Source of the DNA: Eutypa lata
Taxonomy: Eukaryota; Ascomycota; Sordariomycetes; Xylariales; Diatrypaceae
DNA length: 64,000 nucleotides
NCBI GenBank assembly: GCA_022661535.1
Contig: JAKULF010000010.1
Span: 1,178,001 to 1,242,000 of the forward strand
Direction: 5' to 3'
Shown: positions 21,684 through 35,256 of the stretch, one piece after another
How the letters are laid out: the number at the start of each line of letters is the position of its first letter
Numbering within the stretch: the stretch's first letter is position 1
Made by a program: the position numbers and the translations under genes
Notes under the pieces: generated by a model
Database searches by the model: none
What the model saw: only the letters and a program-made list of their open reading frames with translations
Told to the model about the DNA's origin: nothing

Positions 21684-24600
21684 TCATGCCATCCTGTTGC
21701 TGTTGCTGTTGCTATTGCTGGTACTGTTGCTCGCGTATCCGTAGGATTGCGGCTGCACCGCATCCTCGAACACATCGACATCCTCAGACCCAGTTCCATC
21801 CTCACCAGCGTCCTTATAGCTGCTGTTACCAGCGCGATACTCACCACCATCATCATCATCGTCATCCAGACCATCCCAATCCTCCGGCATCAGGTCGCGA
21901 TACCCCGGACCCTCGGACCGGGGTCCATCTCCATGCGCCGGCGCCGCCGCCGTCGCCCCGGTGTTTTCAACATCATCATACGCTTGTCCTGGCGTTGTTC
22001 GCTGTTGCTGCTGCTCGTCGATCTCCCGTTCGAATCTCTGCATCTCCTCGTCGCAGGCACCCTTCAGGTCGCGGAACCGGGCCGAGAAGCTCTCGAGGGC
22101 CAAGACGCGGCGCTCGGCCGCCTCGGCCCGCATGCGCCACATGCGGGCCTCGCGCTTCGCCTGGCGCAGCTGCTCCAGGAGGCTGCCGGTGTCGAGCATC
22201 TCGCGGGCCTCGAGCTGGCGCCGCAGCTGCGTCGTCTCCTCGGTGCGCGACTCGAGCTTCACCCGGAGGCTGCGGACCTGCTCGTGCAGGACCGAGTTCG
22301 TGCTGGGGTATCTCGCCGTGGGTCGGGGAGTGCCACTGCTACTACCACCGCCACTAACACGTTGCTGCTGGCTGCTGCTGGTGCTGCGGTCCTGGAGGAT
22401 AGACGACGATGTGGTCGATGACGGGCGTGCCAATGCGAGATGCTGCGCCACGGGCGGCTCTTGCTCCTGGAGTGACATCGTACCTAAGCTCAGTGGTCTG
22501 TCAAGGCCCTGCTCGTGACCCTGGCGTATCGGAGATGGGATTGTCTTCTGGGGAACCCTCGTAACTTTACCCTTGCCACTCCATCGATGAGGACTTGACC
22601 GATTATTCCCATCACTAGTAGTAGGCGTCAGGTCTCGTTGCGGTGTCGATGGATCCCCTTGTCGACTCTTTCCCTTGGAACTTCCGGCGGCTGATGACGG
22701 TCTCACAACCGTTGCCCGAGAGCTACGGTCTGTACGCTGAGATCGGAAGCTCCCAGATGATCTCAAATCACGACGAGATCTCCCTGCTGAATCGAGACTG
22801 GTCCTAGTCTGTGAGTCTTGCACTGTGTTGTCAAAGACAGCCACTATCGTTTTCACGTTGCCGAGCTCTGACCTGGAGGCTGCTACTCGTTGTTCCGAAT
22901 CTTGGCTGATTGATATGGGATGTTGTGTCATTAACGAAATTGTATCTCCGTCAGCTGTCGAGATAACAGCCGTTGGAACTGTGGTCTCCTCCCCTTCTTC
23001 AGAAGCCCCTTCTGTCAGTGATGGAGTTGTTGGCTTGTGTCTCGTCTCGCTGAACTTGTTCAGGAGCCGACGTTTCCAATCTGGTGCCACATCCTTGTGG
23101 ACTTCGGTTTCTGCCAAACTCTCACTTGGGCTTTTGCGGGAGAAGACCTTGCGAAATCGTCGTCTGTCCTTCGAGGACTTAGCTAGCGAATGTAGACTTC
23201 TTTTGCTTCCCTGACTGTGAAGCTTCGGTTCACCAACAGGACTTGCTGCTCTCTGGGTTGAAATCTCGGAGCGATCATCACGAGAAGCACTCGCTACTTT
23301 TTTGCTATGGCGAAACCAATGTTTGTCTTTCGAGCGCTTGCTTGGAAGAGACACGGTCTCTGGATCACGTCCTACGTTCTCTGGATCGCGCTCCATGTTC
23401 TCCGGTTGTGTCTCTACCGGGGGGTTTTGCTGTTCCGTACGTGTGGATAAGTTATCGTTGCTTGATCGTTCTAGTCTAGTTGCACGCGAACCATTCCACT
23501 TCTTAAGCAGCGACTTGGGGACCGGGAGCCATCCGTTAGACTTTCCGGCATCCAAGTGTTTCTTCTTCTGAGGAAGAGTATCGGTTTGGCCTTCATTAAC
23601 ACTGTCTACCTCGTGATCATCGTGAGTTCCCGAGTCAAATTGCTTTCTTAAAGAGGTATCAGAATGCGAAGTCAATCTGTGGTGTTGAGCTCCATGATGA
23701 TGGTGGAAGAGGCGACGATGAGGGGCTTTGGCTTTTTCATGTGATGTAGACTGCTCCTGGTCCTCGGGCGTATGACGTATGGCACCTAATGATGGAGCTG
23801 GGGAGTCGCCGCGAGAGGCCGTCTGCTGATCCAGCCTTTTTCCAGTGCTAGGCCTCGGCGAGGGTGTAGGTGGCCTTTCTTCCTCTCTCTGTGTTGCTGG
23901 AACAGTTTTGGGAAGAGGGCTCTCCTCTACAGTCGGAGAAAGAAGACGTGCCGAGCCTTTAATTGGACCTTTCACCGAAGAACGGCTTGAAGTTCGTTGC
24001 TGTTCTTGGTCTAATCGTGGTCTAGCCGGTCCTCTAAAGTCTGATGGCTCCTCTGGCGAAGGGGTATCTAGCAATATCATCAGCAATATGAAACATCTAA
24101 GTATAGAGAGTTGACTTACCTGGCGATTGTGGCTCCTTGACTGGAGAACGACGATTTCGGTCGCCCTTGCGAGGTGGAAGACGACGATACTCCCAAGAAT
24201 CAGGCCTCGCTGCCGCCAGAGAATCCGACGCTGAAGGCCTCAGAGCACGGCGTTTACTAGCTTCGCGATGTTGTTCGACGTTTCGCTGGATTTTCAAGAC
24301 GTCGAGGCTACGCATATGACGAACGACCTCTCTCCAGTTGGTAATGACCATCTCAGTTATGCTGTTCACAACATAGAGCTTGTCTACGGTCATAGCAGCA
24401 TTCGTTTCGTCATCATTTGTCTTTGATTTGCCATGCCCATGCTCATGCCTGTGTAGGTACTTCGGTTTCTTCGGTTTCTGAGGCGTCACAGGGAACAACA
24501 CCAGCCCAGCTGCAGGAACTGCTAGCTTCATGTTGTAGGCGTCTAACAAGTCACCGACCAGAAGTGGACCAAATACGATACCTAGAGCGTTGTAACCCAT

Positions 24601-25859
24601 CAAGTCGCCTGTAGGGAGTGGGTGCCCGACCACATCTTCCCGAGGGGTGGTTTCGGCCGCACGACCAACAAGGCTCAACAGTCCAAAAACTGCGCATATG
24701 AGTTCTCTCTGGTATTGGGAGCTGATGCTTCCAATTGTGAGTGCAATCAGACGGGCACGAAGCCTCGTTTCCTTGGTCCTCGAATTTTCAGGACCGCAGT
24801 CGAGCTGACTGTGTATAGCAACGAAGGAGTCTAGAACAGATAGTGATCCAAGAATACCTCCCGGTAGACCAGATAAGAGTTTCTTGAAGGTAGATGCCAC
24901 ATCGTGGACATTGAATTTGATATGAGAAGGAAGGATAGGGCGACGGGTGGTCTGATCGATCTCCTCGGTATCCTTGCCAGTGCAGTAGTAGTCGTAGAGT
25001 GTATCGACAATTCGTACAGCACCAGGTACTCGAAATATGCCTCGAGTGTTGGCTATAAAGTGTTAACCATGAAAGAATTTCAACACGAATAACTTGTATC
25101 TTCCCCTGCTTACCTTGCTGGACGAGATGTTGCGCTGTTGCTCGAAGACAAGTGGGGAGTACTAATGGGCAAGGGGCATATTCCGTAGGGAGATAAAGAA
25201 GACTCTTTCCACATAGTCGAACCAGATCTGCGAGCTTCGAGTCTTTGAAATTGTCCTTTCGGCCGGAGTTCCCAAGATGAAGTGTCATGCTACTGATACT
25301 CCGACGGCGAGGCAAGTGTCGTTGAGCTCCAGTTGCCTCTGTCTCGGATGATGCCTGTCGTCGACCCTTCGACTCGAATGGTGCCGCCTTGGACTATTAT
25401 CAGCCAGCTCTCTCCCTAATTGGCAGCATCATGCTAACTTACCTCTTGGGGGTTAAAGTCTCCAGGCACAATGGCTCGAATTCCATACTTAATGAGATAG
25501 ACAGTTAGCAGCCATCGGGAGTAAAGCATGATATAGTAGCTAATTACCTTCTTCGCAGTTCGATTGTATTCATTGACAAAGTCCTCTCGGCCTTCTACTT
25601 CGTCGCCTTCGGAAAGAAGACCAAAATCGCCACTAGAAGAGGTCCATGTGGTGCTGCTGAACGGAGTAGGATCATAATTACTGACAGGGCCCGAAGTGGA
25701 GGGCTTTGGCGGGGGTCTAGTGAGAGTAGAATGGGATTTCGACTTTGCTGTCTTTCTAGGGAGTGACGGATCGGATTGCAAAGGCATCGACTTCTTAGCA
25801 GCAGCCGGCCCTTTTCCTGGTGTAGAAATGGGAGCGGTATTATGATGATAAGACTGCAT
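21684..25859 (-). CDS. RhoGAP domain protein with disordered region and C-terminal coiled coil
   Basis: Predicted activator of GTP hydrolysis by Rho-family GTPases, so a regulator of polarity or cytoskeleton. Five exons: 25859-25548, 25487-25443, 25393-25114, 25052-24120 and 24067-21684; 1317 aa, all in phase. After a Ser/Pro-rich start, the GAP fold spans about residues 175-380. The arginine finger lies in NTRGIFRVPGAVRIVD (R220), and the conserved Asn in LMGYNALGIVFGPLL. Residues about 480-1100 are low-complexity, Ser/Arg/Pro rich and probably disordered. Residues about 1105-1200 form a heptad-like coiled coil (LRVKLESRTEETTQLRRQLE). The end is acidic with an Asp run and a Ser-Asn repeat (SNSTSNSNSNSN). 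The last exon is a single 2.4 kb frame. Which Rho protein it acts on cannot be told. Confidence 0.88.
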
Positions 25860-26833
25860 TGGAAGCGATGAAGCAAGGTAGAAGAAGCACAGGTTAAGTT
25901 AGATATGAGGATTTTTGATAGCTAGCAAAGCCAAAGAGTAAAGTATGTAACTAAATATACTTGAGACGTATGAATGGAGAAGATGACTCGACGAGATAGA
26001 CTCGGAGCGGACTTGGTTTACACAACTGCCACTTGCCTACTCCATAGCAGATTATAGCAACACGTCAATGAACATGTGTGCTTGGTGCATAAGTAATCGC
26101 AGTCGAAAGTCAGAAGTGACCAACCACACTCAGGTACCTACTTAGCTCAAAGTCGTCGCATTAACTAACTCCTTCCTTTCTCCATACTTGATTACCTATC
26201 AAGTTAAAGAGGTGAACTGCCTTGAAGACTTAAGGCAAGTATGTAGGGCCTGATAGTGGAAGGAGGAGGTATTGAACGGCACTTGGTTTGCGGTTTGTAG
26301 TTCCGGGAAGTTGCAGGTCGAGAACACGTACACTAAAGTCGATGTCTTCCAGTCAACGTCATTAAACCAAACAACTACTTTCAAACGCAGAAACTGGAAC
26401 ATGTTCGTAGCTATGTCAATCTATTGCACCCAATGGGGTTTCAGGGCCGCTCATATTGTTGATTCAAAATCGTCTATACTAGCCAGTCGTCAAATAGGGG
26501 GAGAGGGCGGGGGAGTTCAGTTCCTTCAGATCCCTGCAGCTTCATTGCGATATATCCTTCAAATCGCTAGCGCACCAAAGACTTGATATGTAGAAAAGAA
26601 GAAAAGCAAATACCAAATCTATAAATTCCAGGGGAAACAGGTTGAAGATGTGACTACCTTTGGTATTCCGATCCCGGAACGCCATACACCCATGCAATGC
26701 CCGCCAGTCCCAGCCGTTATGTCTCAAGCCAGGCCCCCGACCGCCTTTTCCAATGTCTCGCGTGAATCATAGAACTCGTTGGCTACCCCCTCAACCGGAC
26801 AGGGTAGTATAAAGCATGCTCTGCTCATACCCA
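25860..26833. other. Intergenic between RhoGAP and SNF4 genes
   Basis: About 1 kb that holds the promoter and 5' UTR of the RhoGAP gene and the 3' UTR of SNF4. The frame at 26272-26586 (+) has no recognisable content. Confidence 0.5.
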
Positions 26834-28477
26834 TCATGTTGATGTCGGGAAATCTTCGTCGCCGTAGAATAAAACGTATTTGAGTATGTCGGACAAGGAT
26901 ATCATGCCTTTGAGGTGCCAATTGTCATCAATCACTACCAATCTGTGTACCCGGGACTGGCGAAGAGTAGTAAATATCGACTCGAGCCGGTCGTCTTCTT
27001 GGCAGGTGTAAATTCCCGGGAAGTCGTCTGCTCTCTTGCACATCGCCTCGCCGACTGAGTACTTTAGCTCCTCATAAACACCCCCCTTAATGCAAGGTAT
27101 GACATCAACCGCCTCGAAGACGTTGAGGACCACGTTATTCTTGTCAATTATAGGAACGGCAGATATATTCTCAACCACCATCTGGTTGATAACGTCTAAC
27201 ACCGTGTCCGTCATCCTGGCCGTGATAAGGTTCTTGTACGTGCCTAAACCGATTTCTCGGACCGTCTTCTTCATAAGCATTGTATGCTGCTCCGTGTTGA
27301 CAGCAATGAACTTGAGAATGCGATACTGAGTGATGACGCTGACGATGGTCTCTCTGCCGGTCTCGTCGTCGATATCGACTAATGGTATACGCCGAGCTCG
27401 ACTTTTTAGCATGCGACTACAAGCTTCGTATAGCGGCTCCGATGGATGAACCGACACAGTTTCGAGAGGAAGAACGCCGATCGCCTTTTCAATATCTGCG
27501 GATAAAACTAAAGCATCAGCTGTTCGATCATCCTTGAAACCTTCTTTTACCCCGCACGTTCACATTCGCACTTGGGGCGTTGGGGCGCCAACGTCATACC
27601 GCGGAGACTACTCAGTCTGAACTCCTCGACTTTATCGACCTGTTCGGGGAACTGACAGTAATATTGTATCAAATTGATATAATCCGTGCTCGTCAGTAGC
27701 CCGGCGAATCTCGAGTTGTGCGAGTCCCAGAGAGGGGCCGAGACGATTCCTGATCTCCAAGCATTAGACATTCTGTTTCCGCCATTGATTGATATTCACA
27801 GGGACTTCTTCGTGCGCACCATTTTGAACCAAGATGTTCAAGCTTTTCTTGATTAGGAGATCGTTGTCGAGGACGATAAGCCGAAAGGAGAGGGGCAGAA
27901 CATCGTAACTTGTTCTGACTCGAAGAAAATCACGCAGGCCTTTCTATATAGCCAATGTTAGCTGCTGACATTCCAATGCGCTATGTCTCGAGAGATATCG
28001 ACATGCAAACACAGACACGAAGCTCCGGTGTTCTTTGAGGTATGAAAAGAAAACTGGAAAACGGGGGTAGAGAGAATCGAAGTGGATAATATAGAGGGTC
28101 AGATTGCTTTTGCTGTTGCTACTACTGATGCTGATGCTGATGCTGATGTTGCTTACCAGGCCTTGCATCTGCTCCTCATCAACAGGACTCATGGGTGTTG
28201 GAGCCACAGGTGTTGTGCGACTTCGAGTTTTAGGCCTGAGGTAGGAGGATGGCTGTACAAAGGGAAGCTTATGACCAGGTCGAGACAGTTGAGGTGACAT
28301 GGAGGGTAGAGCAGCGTTGCCAGACACGCCAGACATAGCTTGTATAGCAGTCATGGCGGGGAATGGAGCGGACGCATATTGCCGCTGTTCATGTTGCTCA
28401 CGCTGGTCCCATGGACCCTGCTGCGGCTGGGGATCACTGGCTGGATCATTGGGGGCTTCCCCTGGAACGTCATCCAT
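26834..28477 (-). CDS. SNF4: SNF4, gamma subunit of SNF1/AMP-activated kinase
   Basis: Nucleotide-sensing regulatory subunit of the SNF1 kinase complex, which controls growth on non-preferred carbon sources. Four exons: 28477-28157, 27943-27820, 27749-27600 and 27495-26834; 418 aa. A Pro/Gln-rich N-terminus (about 105 aa) is fungal-specific and probably disordered. Four CBS repeats follow, with landmarks YDVLPLSFRLIVLDNDLLIK, IVSAPLWDSHNSRFAGLLT, FRLSSLRDIEKAIGVLPLET, RRIPLVDIDDETGRETIVSV, NISAVPIIDKNNVVLNVFEA and HRLVVIDDNWHLKGMISLSD. It ends soon after KYVLFYGDED, as usual. Exon junctions restore these motifs exactly. The first intron (213 bp) contains a GATGCT tandem near 28124-28150. It is transcribed in the same direction as the RhoGAP gene, with no sign of shared function. 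Confidence 0.95.
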
Positions 28478-31400
28478 TTTCCCGGGGTAATGCGTATAGA
28501 TCGATCGTAGGTGGGCGTGTAGTGTGGTGCGGGCGTGCAGGATTGTGCGGGCGAGCAGGCGTTGCTGCTATTTGGGTGGTAATCAAGGGATGGTGGTGGC
28601 ACGCCCGGCTCCCCCGAATCGTTGACCGGTGTATAGGTAGTGGTAGGTAGGGGTGGCCGAACTAACTGGCTGGTTGGCTGAATGCAAACTGCAGAGAGGT
28701 AAGACCGTATATTCGGTTTAGACTAACGTTAGGTAGTCTTATTAGTTCGAGGCTTGGGGAGAGCTGGAAGCTTGCTAAGAACTTCCAAGATGGTTAGCAG
28801 GCTGTCCTAGTTAGATCGTACGCGGATTGGTGGGGGTGGCATTCAATAGTTAGAAAAACTCAAGTCATGGGATTGTATGCTGGAACGAGGATTTTGCTCA
28901 ATTCACTGACTCGGAACAAAGGGAAATGAAAATAGGAGACACCAACCTAGAACTTCGTACAATGATGATGGCGATGTTGAGGAAATACCTACCTACCCAC
29001 GTACCTAAGCATGGAGGTATATATCAAGTCTAATTCGTTGCTTGTTATCTTAGCTGTGTCTGCTGTGTATCTCCCTCTGCCTCTCTATGTCGCTGCTGGA
29101 CGGACTGGGTTGGAATTGAATTAGAGCCGCTGCTGAGGGGCATTTATTAGCGCCATATGCTGGGCATTGTTAAGCAAGCTGGCAAGAATTACTAGGTAGG
29201 TAACTACATACTTACATACATACAGGTACCTACATAACATAACTTAAGCTCTCAAGCTCTCACGCTCTCTATGAGCTTAACATATGGGTAAGATGCCTGC
29301 CGGTTTCGTGCTACTAAACTTTAAGAGGTTAATAGGTATTACTCTGATAAGGAATATTAGGACTCAACCTATTAAAAACTTCCGAGCAATCAACCTGCAA
29401 GTAACAATTGATTAGAGCTAATCCCAACCATTTCAGATTACCTAATCCTGGCAACTCAACCCAAAGCCAAAGGCCAAATGACTACCTACCTACCTACCTT
29501 GGACAACTTTATATACAAGCAGACAAGGTGTAAATAGCTGCTTGTAATAGACAGGACTAAACCAAGGAGTATAAAGATCCAAGTGAAGTAAGTATAAGTA
29601 ACCATAATTATGCCTTGTAATTAAGCGTGAACGAATATGTGCCATAAAAAGAGCCTATCACCTCGAAACAATACTGATCTAGTTATTGAATATTGTAATA
29701 CTTCAAACTCACTAAACCTATATCACTAATCATCTAGCTGCTTGTTCATCTCTCTTGTTCATCTCTTGAAAGCGTTTTAATACAGATCCAGATCTATATA
29801 CCGACCGCTCTTAGAATATATGTAGGTGGCTTTAAGCCTTTGCATAACTACACTCTGTAATGTAAATGTTACCTACCGACTTCGGTACATAGCCAAGCTT
29901 TGCCCCGCATTAGAGGATGTGCTTTGAGTACGGAAATTACACATACAATAGGAGAGAGAAGCTGCGTTTTGGTTTATAACATTCAAATAATATATTGAGT
30001 CATTTGCTGGGTTCGAATTGTGAAGACCACCTATCACGTTGCAGCAAAAGACAATTCGTATCTGGGTTAAAGGTTTGTTTGATCGACTCGGCATTGAACA
30101 TGCAGGCAACACAAAGAGGGTTAAAGGTGGATGCATAGTCGCCAACTAGGAAATTACCAGACCACCTAGATGTATTAACTAGACGTTCAGCAAAGACGCG
30201 CTATACGGCTCGTGAATCATATCACTTTATATTGAGTTGGTGTTGAGGCATCTCGTAAGTGCGGGTTCCTTCGACATTTTCGGTGATGGTTGCTGGGCGC
30301 CGTCCCCCGAGTCACTGTCAGATGACGACACAGCAGTCCAGGGGGGTGGGCACACAGGCACATTGCCGATAAAGAGGGAGGGATGGATGGAGGCAGAAGA
30401 GTGTGTGTGGTAGGTAGAGTTAGACCCTGGGCAGGGGAGGCGACAAGGAGCTCATCACGGTGAATGACCGAGTACAAACAGTCATTTTCAAGTCAAGTAC
30501 GCCTTGTCAACCGCGTTTAAAGCTAGGTAGATAATGAGGTCTTCATGCTGCCTTCCACGGTCTCATTTATTTGCTCGTCATGTTACCACAAAGTGGGCAA
30601 GGCTGGCAGGTAAACTCCCTCAATGAGACCTGTCGAAACAGACCCTAGAAATACTTTTATGTAACCAATACACAGGCGAATCTGAACTATTTGACATGTT
30701 CTACACAGTATCTACACAGTACAGTGCTAAGTGCATCTTCAGCTGGGAATAGCTTCAGAGGCAACTGTTGGGTAGAGATGTACTATCTAGATAGTAGGCT
30801 GGCTGCCCTTGGACCTGGTAGGGTAACGACGGCTCCTATTTATCCGTAAAATGTGCAACATTATTGGTAGCGAAGGTAACTAAGCTTTCACAAGCTAAAG
30901 GAGAGGGCCGTTAAGGGCCACTGTAACTTATTATTAGCTCTGGTTAATTCGATAAGCTGCATGTCTGAAGTCAAGCAGCGGCTACCTACATGGTTAATCG
31001 AGCTGTCCTAATAGGGAAAGTGAGGGGACAATCGGGGGTTTACGGTTTGTTCATGAGAAGGATCTTCACTGTATAACGTACTTCATACCAAAGTCTAGAC
31101 TCTAGAAAATGTAGCAATGATACCATACCACGCATACTTATGAGCCAGCCGCGATAACCAGCCGGTAAGAGAACCGATGGTAAGTGCGTTGCGTTGTTGC
31201 TTGTTGGCGATCATGGCAGCTAGGCAAATACATATGAATGTGAGGGCATTACACCATACAGCTCTATCCATATACATAGTTACGTGATATGTCTCTTTGG
31301 ACACTGCTATCCTTAGGGTGACATCAGACCGCAATTACGAAGTATAGGGTGACGACAATGACGGTCTCGGCCGATTATGAAGTCGCTAGTAGGTATATCT

Positions 31401-32471
31401 GATAGCATAATAGTCTAATCACTTTTTTTCCTTCATATAATCGCATTAACTCTTCGTTGCTCGAATGAAAATGTTTTAGAAATGAGATTATTCTGTATAC
31501 TTTATTCGCACCTGCAGCTATAAAAGCAGGGATTAATCAAGTTCCTTAACAAAAAAGACTTGATTCTTTACAATATTGTGGTAGGATTTCAACGCTCATG
31601 TTTTAAAGCTTTCTCTATCATACACTATACCTCTTATGTACAAGTCTAAAACTGCTGTTGCTGCTAGACTAACTACTGCTGCTACACCGGTGCTTCAAAT
31701 CAAAGCTTGAGGTAAGCTCATGAATGTATGTATAGGTCATGTACCTACATACCGACATACACTGGGTAACCCTACCTAACCTGAGCCTTCCCGCTCATTA
31801 CCCTGCCAGCCCACCAACTTGTCATACTGTATACATCTTGTTAAGTTATTAGTCCCTGTGACTACCTGCTGCACCTACAACAACTCTGAATAATAATACT
31901 TGAGGTGCGCTTCCTGGCTTCTCTCCCGTAAACAATCAGTCGCAACATCCACTTTTATTCTTTCCTTGTTCAACCACCTCCGGATGCACACCCAGCTGCA
32001 TCATTCAGTTTCAACCTTTTCTATATCAACTTATATCACGACGAATCATTCGTCGTCTTTCTCTGCAGGTAGCCGGTCCGCTTCAAAACCAACACTTACC
32101 CCGTCCCTCTATCCACCCACCCATCCATCACCATCTACTCCGGAGTGGCAAGGGTAGGATATCCCGACATTACAACTTCCAAGCAATCAGGCAAGCTTGG
32201 TATTTTGATTTCAGGGATCTCTCTGCCGCTGTTATTCTGTAACATATACCTTTGGTTCCATATATATCATCATCACCATCAGCCGAGTTGCGATTTGATT
32301 TCGATAACCTACCAGCAACGTCAGCAATACGTCCGTCTATTCATCTATCCTCGCCTCGAGACGCTTTTGGGCCCCGATAGGTGGACGACGTAACGGACAA
32401 CCCCCCCGACCGACCACCGAACGGCGGCGACAGAATACCCTTAGTTATACTTCTAAGTTCCAACCTTAGCC
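28478..32471. other. Long gene-poor stretch before VAC8
   Basis: About 4 kb. The left side holds the SNF4 promoter. 29150-31800 is AT-rich, with short tandem motifs such as CCTA/CTAC runs near 29480-29500 and ACAT runs near 29214-29225. A frame at 30217-30477 (-) is Pro/His rich but unsupported. The right 600 bp is pyrimidine-rich and probably the VAC8 promoter and 5' UTR. No RNA gene seen. Confidence 0.5.
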
Positions 32472-34593
32472 ATGGGTGCCTGTCTGTCGGTCTGTCAGTC
32501 ATGCTGCGGAGGTATTTCTTCCCACCCCACACAATCGCCTACGCCTATACGTACGCGATGGTTATCAGAAGATGAATGCTCACAATAAGCATAGGGAAGT
32601 CCCGCGATGGACTCTATGAGCCAGTACTAGCCGATAGCGAGCGAGAAGCCGTCGCCGATCTCCTTCAGTATCTCGAAAATGTTCGTTGACAAACCAAACA
32701 TCCCCCTGCTACCCTCAAAAAACCCCAGGAGCTGACTTAATTCCTAGCGGGGCGAGACCGACTTCTTTTCTGGCGAACCTCTTCGAGCACTTAGCACCCT
32801 CGTCTTCTCCGACAACATCGATTTGCAGAGGAGTGCAAGTTTGACGTTTGCCGAGATCACAGAGAGAGGTACGTGTGGATGAAGTAGTTACTCATACCGA
32901 TGGCATAACGTCATTGGTGGATAGCACATACGACCCCAGATTCCACCGCCGATTTTCGCTTTCTCAAACTAACGTGTAACAGACGTTCGTGAGGTCGATC
33001 GAGACACCCTAGAACCGATTCTCTTCCTTTTACAAAGTCCCGATATCGAGGTTCAAAGAGCTGCGAGCGCGGCCCTCGGTAATCTCGCCGTCAACAGTAC
33101 GTCTTAGCTTAGTGCATTTCCCTTTAGAACAAGTACTTACACGTGGACAGCTGAGAACAAAGTCTTGATTGTTCAGCTGGGCGGGTTGACACCCCTTATT
33201 CGCCAAATGCTCTCCCCTAATGTCGAGGTTCAGTGTAATGCTGTGGGATGCATCACCAACTTGGCAACACATGAAGAAAACAAGGCCAAGATTGCAAGAT
33301 CGGGAGCCTTGGGTCCACTCACCCGGTTAGCGAAGTCAAGAGACATGAGAGTTCAACGGAATGCCACTGGCGCTTTACTCAACATGACACACTCGGGTAT
33401 GTATTGCAGCGTCCTCTCGATCATTTTGACTCCAAACGGCACCTAACATGGAATGCAGATGAAAACCGTCAACAGCTAGTCAATGCTGGTGCCATTCCCG
33501 TACTCGTTCAGCTCCTCTCATCACCCGATGTTGACGTCCAATATTACTGCACGACGGCTTTGAGCAATATTGCCGTAGACGCCAACAACCGCCGAAAGCT
33601 CGCATCCTCCGAGCCGAAGCTGGTACAATCGCTGGTCAACCTCATGGATTCGTCTTCTCCCAAGGTGCAATGCCAAGCGGCATTAGCACTTCGAAATTTG
33701 GCATCAGACGAAAAGTACCAACTGGATATCGTTCGAGCTGGAGGCCTTAACCCGTTGTTACGTCTACTTCAATCTTCATATCTTCCACTCATTCTCTCTG
33801 CGGTCGCCTGCATACGAAATATTTCTATCCACCCTCTGAACGAGTCCCCGATTATCGAGGCTGGATTCCTGAAGCCTCTGGTCGATCTTCTAGGCACGAC
33901 AGACAACGAAGAGATTCAGTGTCATGCTATCTCTACCCTCAGAAACCTTGCTGCAAGCTCTGATAGAAACAAGGCTTTGGTACTGGAGGCTGGTGCGGTA
34001 CAGAAATGTAAACAATTGGTGTTGGAAGTCCCTGTTACTGTGCAATCGGAAATGACTGCTGCTATCGCTGTTCTAGCACTGTCTGATGACCTCAAGACAC
34101 ATCTCCTAAACCTAGGTGTCTTCGATGTTCTCATTCCCCTGACGCATTCCCCAAGCATCGAAGTTCAAGGTAACAGTGCTGCCGCACTTGGCAATTTGTC
34201 ATCAAAAGGTATAGCGTCCACTCCCTATCTTATTACAACGCATAAGCTAATCAATATATAGTGGGTGATTACTCGATTTTCATCCAAGACTGGATGGATC
34301 CGAACGGGGGTATCCACGGTTACCTCAGCAGATTCCTAGCCAGTGGAGATGCTACATTTCAACATATTGCCATCTGGACGCTTCTACAGTTACTCGAATC
34401 TGAAGATAAGACCTTGATCGGGCTTATTGGGAAGTCGGACGAAGTTGTTGGCATGATCAAGCAAATTGCAAACCGGCAAATCGAATCAGATAACGAATTC
34501 GAAGAGGATGATGAGGGCGAAGTTATTAACCTTGCTCAGCGCTGCCTCGAATTACTTGGCCAAGGCGTGTCGAAGACCCATATCGAAGGGTGA
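32472..34593 (+). CDS. VAC8: VAC8, armadillo-repeat vacuolar membrane protein
   Basis: Lipid-anchored armadillo protein on the vacuole, needed in yeast for vacuole inheritance and fusion, nucleus-vacuole contacts and selective autophagy. Seven exons: 32472-32511, 32595-32680, 32748-32868, 32983-33096, 33151-33396, 33459-34208 and 34262-34593; 562 aa, the usual size. The first exon encodes [13 protein letters not shown]: Gly2 fits N-myristoylation, and four cysteines fit palmitoylation. After splicing it continues [20 protein letters not shown], the family signature. About eleven to twelve armadillo repeats follow, recognisable by recurring patterns such as [46 protein letters not shown] and [15 protein letters not shown]. 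The donor after LENV-coding sequence (AAT|GTTCGT) is unusual for a fungal intron but the frame and family sequence ([20 protein letters not shown]) support it. Confidence 0.96.
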
Positions 34594-35256
34594 CACAGCT
34601 GAATGCCGTCCAGATGATGTCTCTAGTTCCTTTGTTCTTCAGCATGTTTCGGTTACTTTTCTCTAGCATCCATAGGATATGGCGGCTTGGCGGGGTGTTC
34701 GAGGCGTATTTATATAAGCTGGCATATGTATTACGGCGGAACGGCTGTATCCTTTGATACGTTATTTTTGATCCTTTTAGACACTGGCGCATACCCGCAG
34801 CGGATGATTGAAAACTCGCAGCCAAGGGTTTTGTTCCACGCAGGTCATGTGGTCCCATCATGCTTGCACTTTGTGGAATTGGGAGGAGAGCAGAGAAATC
34901 TCTTCGTACGCGGTGTGGTGGTATTTGCCACGAGAAAGAAAAAGGTGCGGCTCTGCATGCGTCGACATAGATCAACTTAATAGGCAAGCCGCTCTCTTCT
35001 GAGACTTTGTTTACATTTACCTTTTATGTAATTAGATTGTGTGTGTGTCTCTACCAAGCCACAAAGATGATATCCCAGCACAATCCTTTCGTACGTATAT
35101 ATACATATATCCCGTTTCAACTACCCAGCCAACGCCTGATTCATAATACTCCAGCCCGTGCGTGATGCAGTTCGTGCGAACTCATTAGTAACAAAATACA
35201 TCGTAGAAGAAGACCCCCTACCATCTTAGTCGTTTTCAAATTGGAACCGTCAATCA
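34594..35256. other. Convergent intergenic region VAC8/IMP1
   Basis: About 660 bp between two stop codons. Contains a GTGTGTGT run near 35038-35047 and an ATAT-rich stretch near 35095-35110. Holds both 3' UTRs; no gene seen. Confidence 0.5.

Noticed and set aside
21747..22421. Plus-strand frames opposite the RhoGAP coiled-coil exon
   Set aside because: Low-complexity shadows of repeated Ser/Gln/Arg codons.
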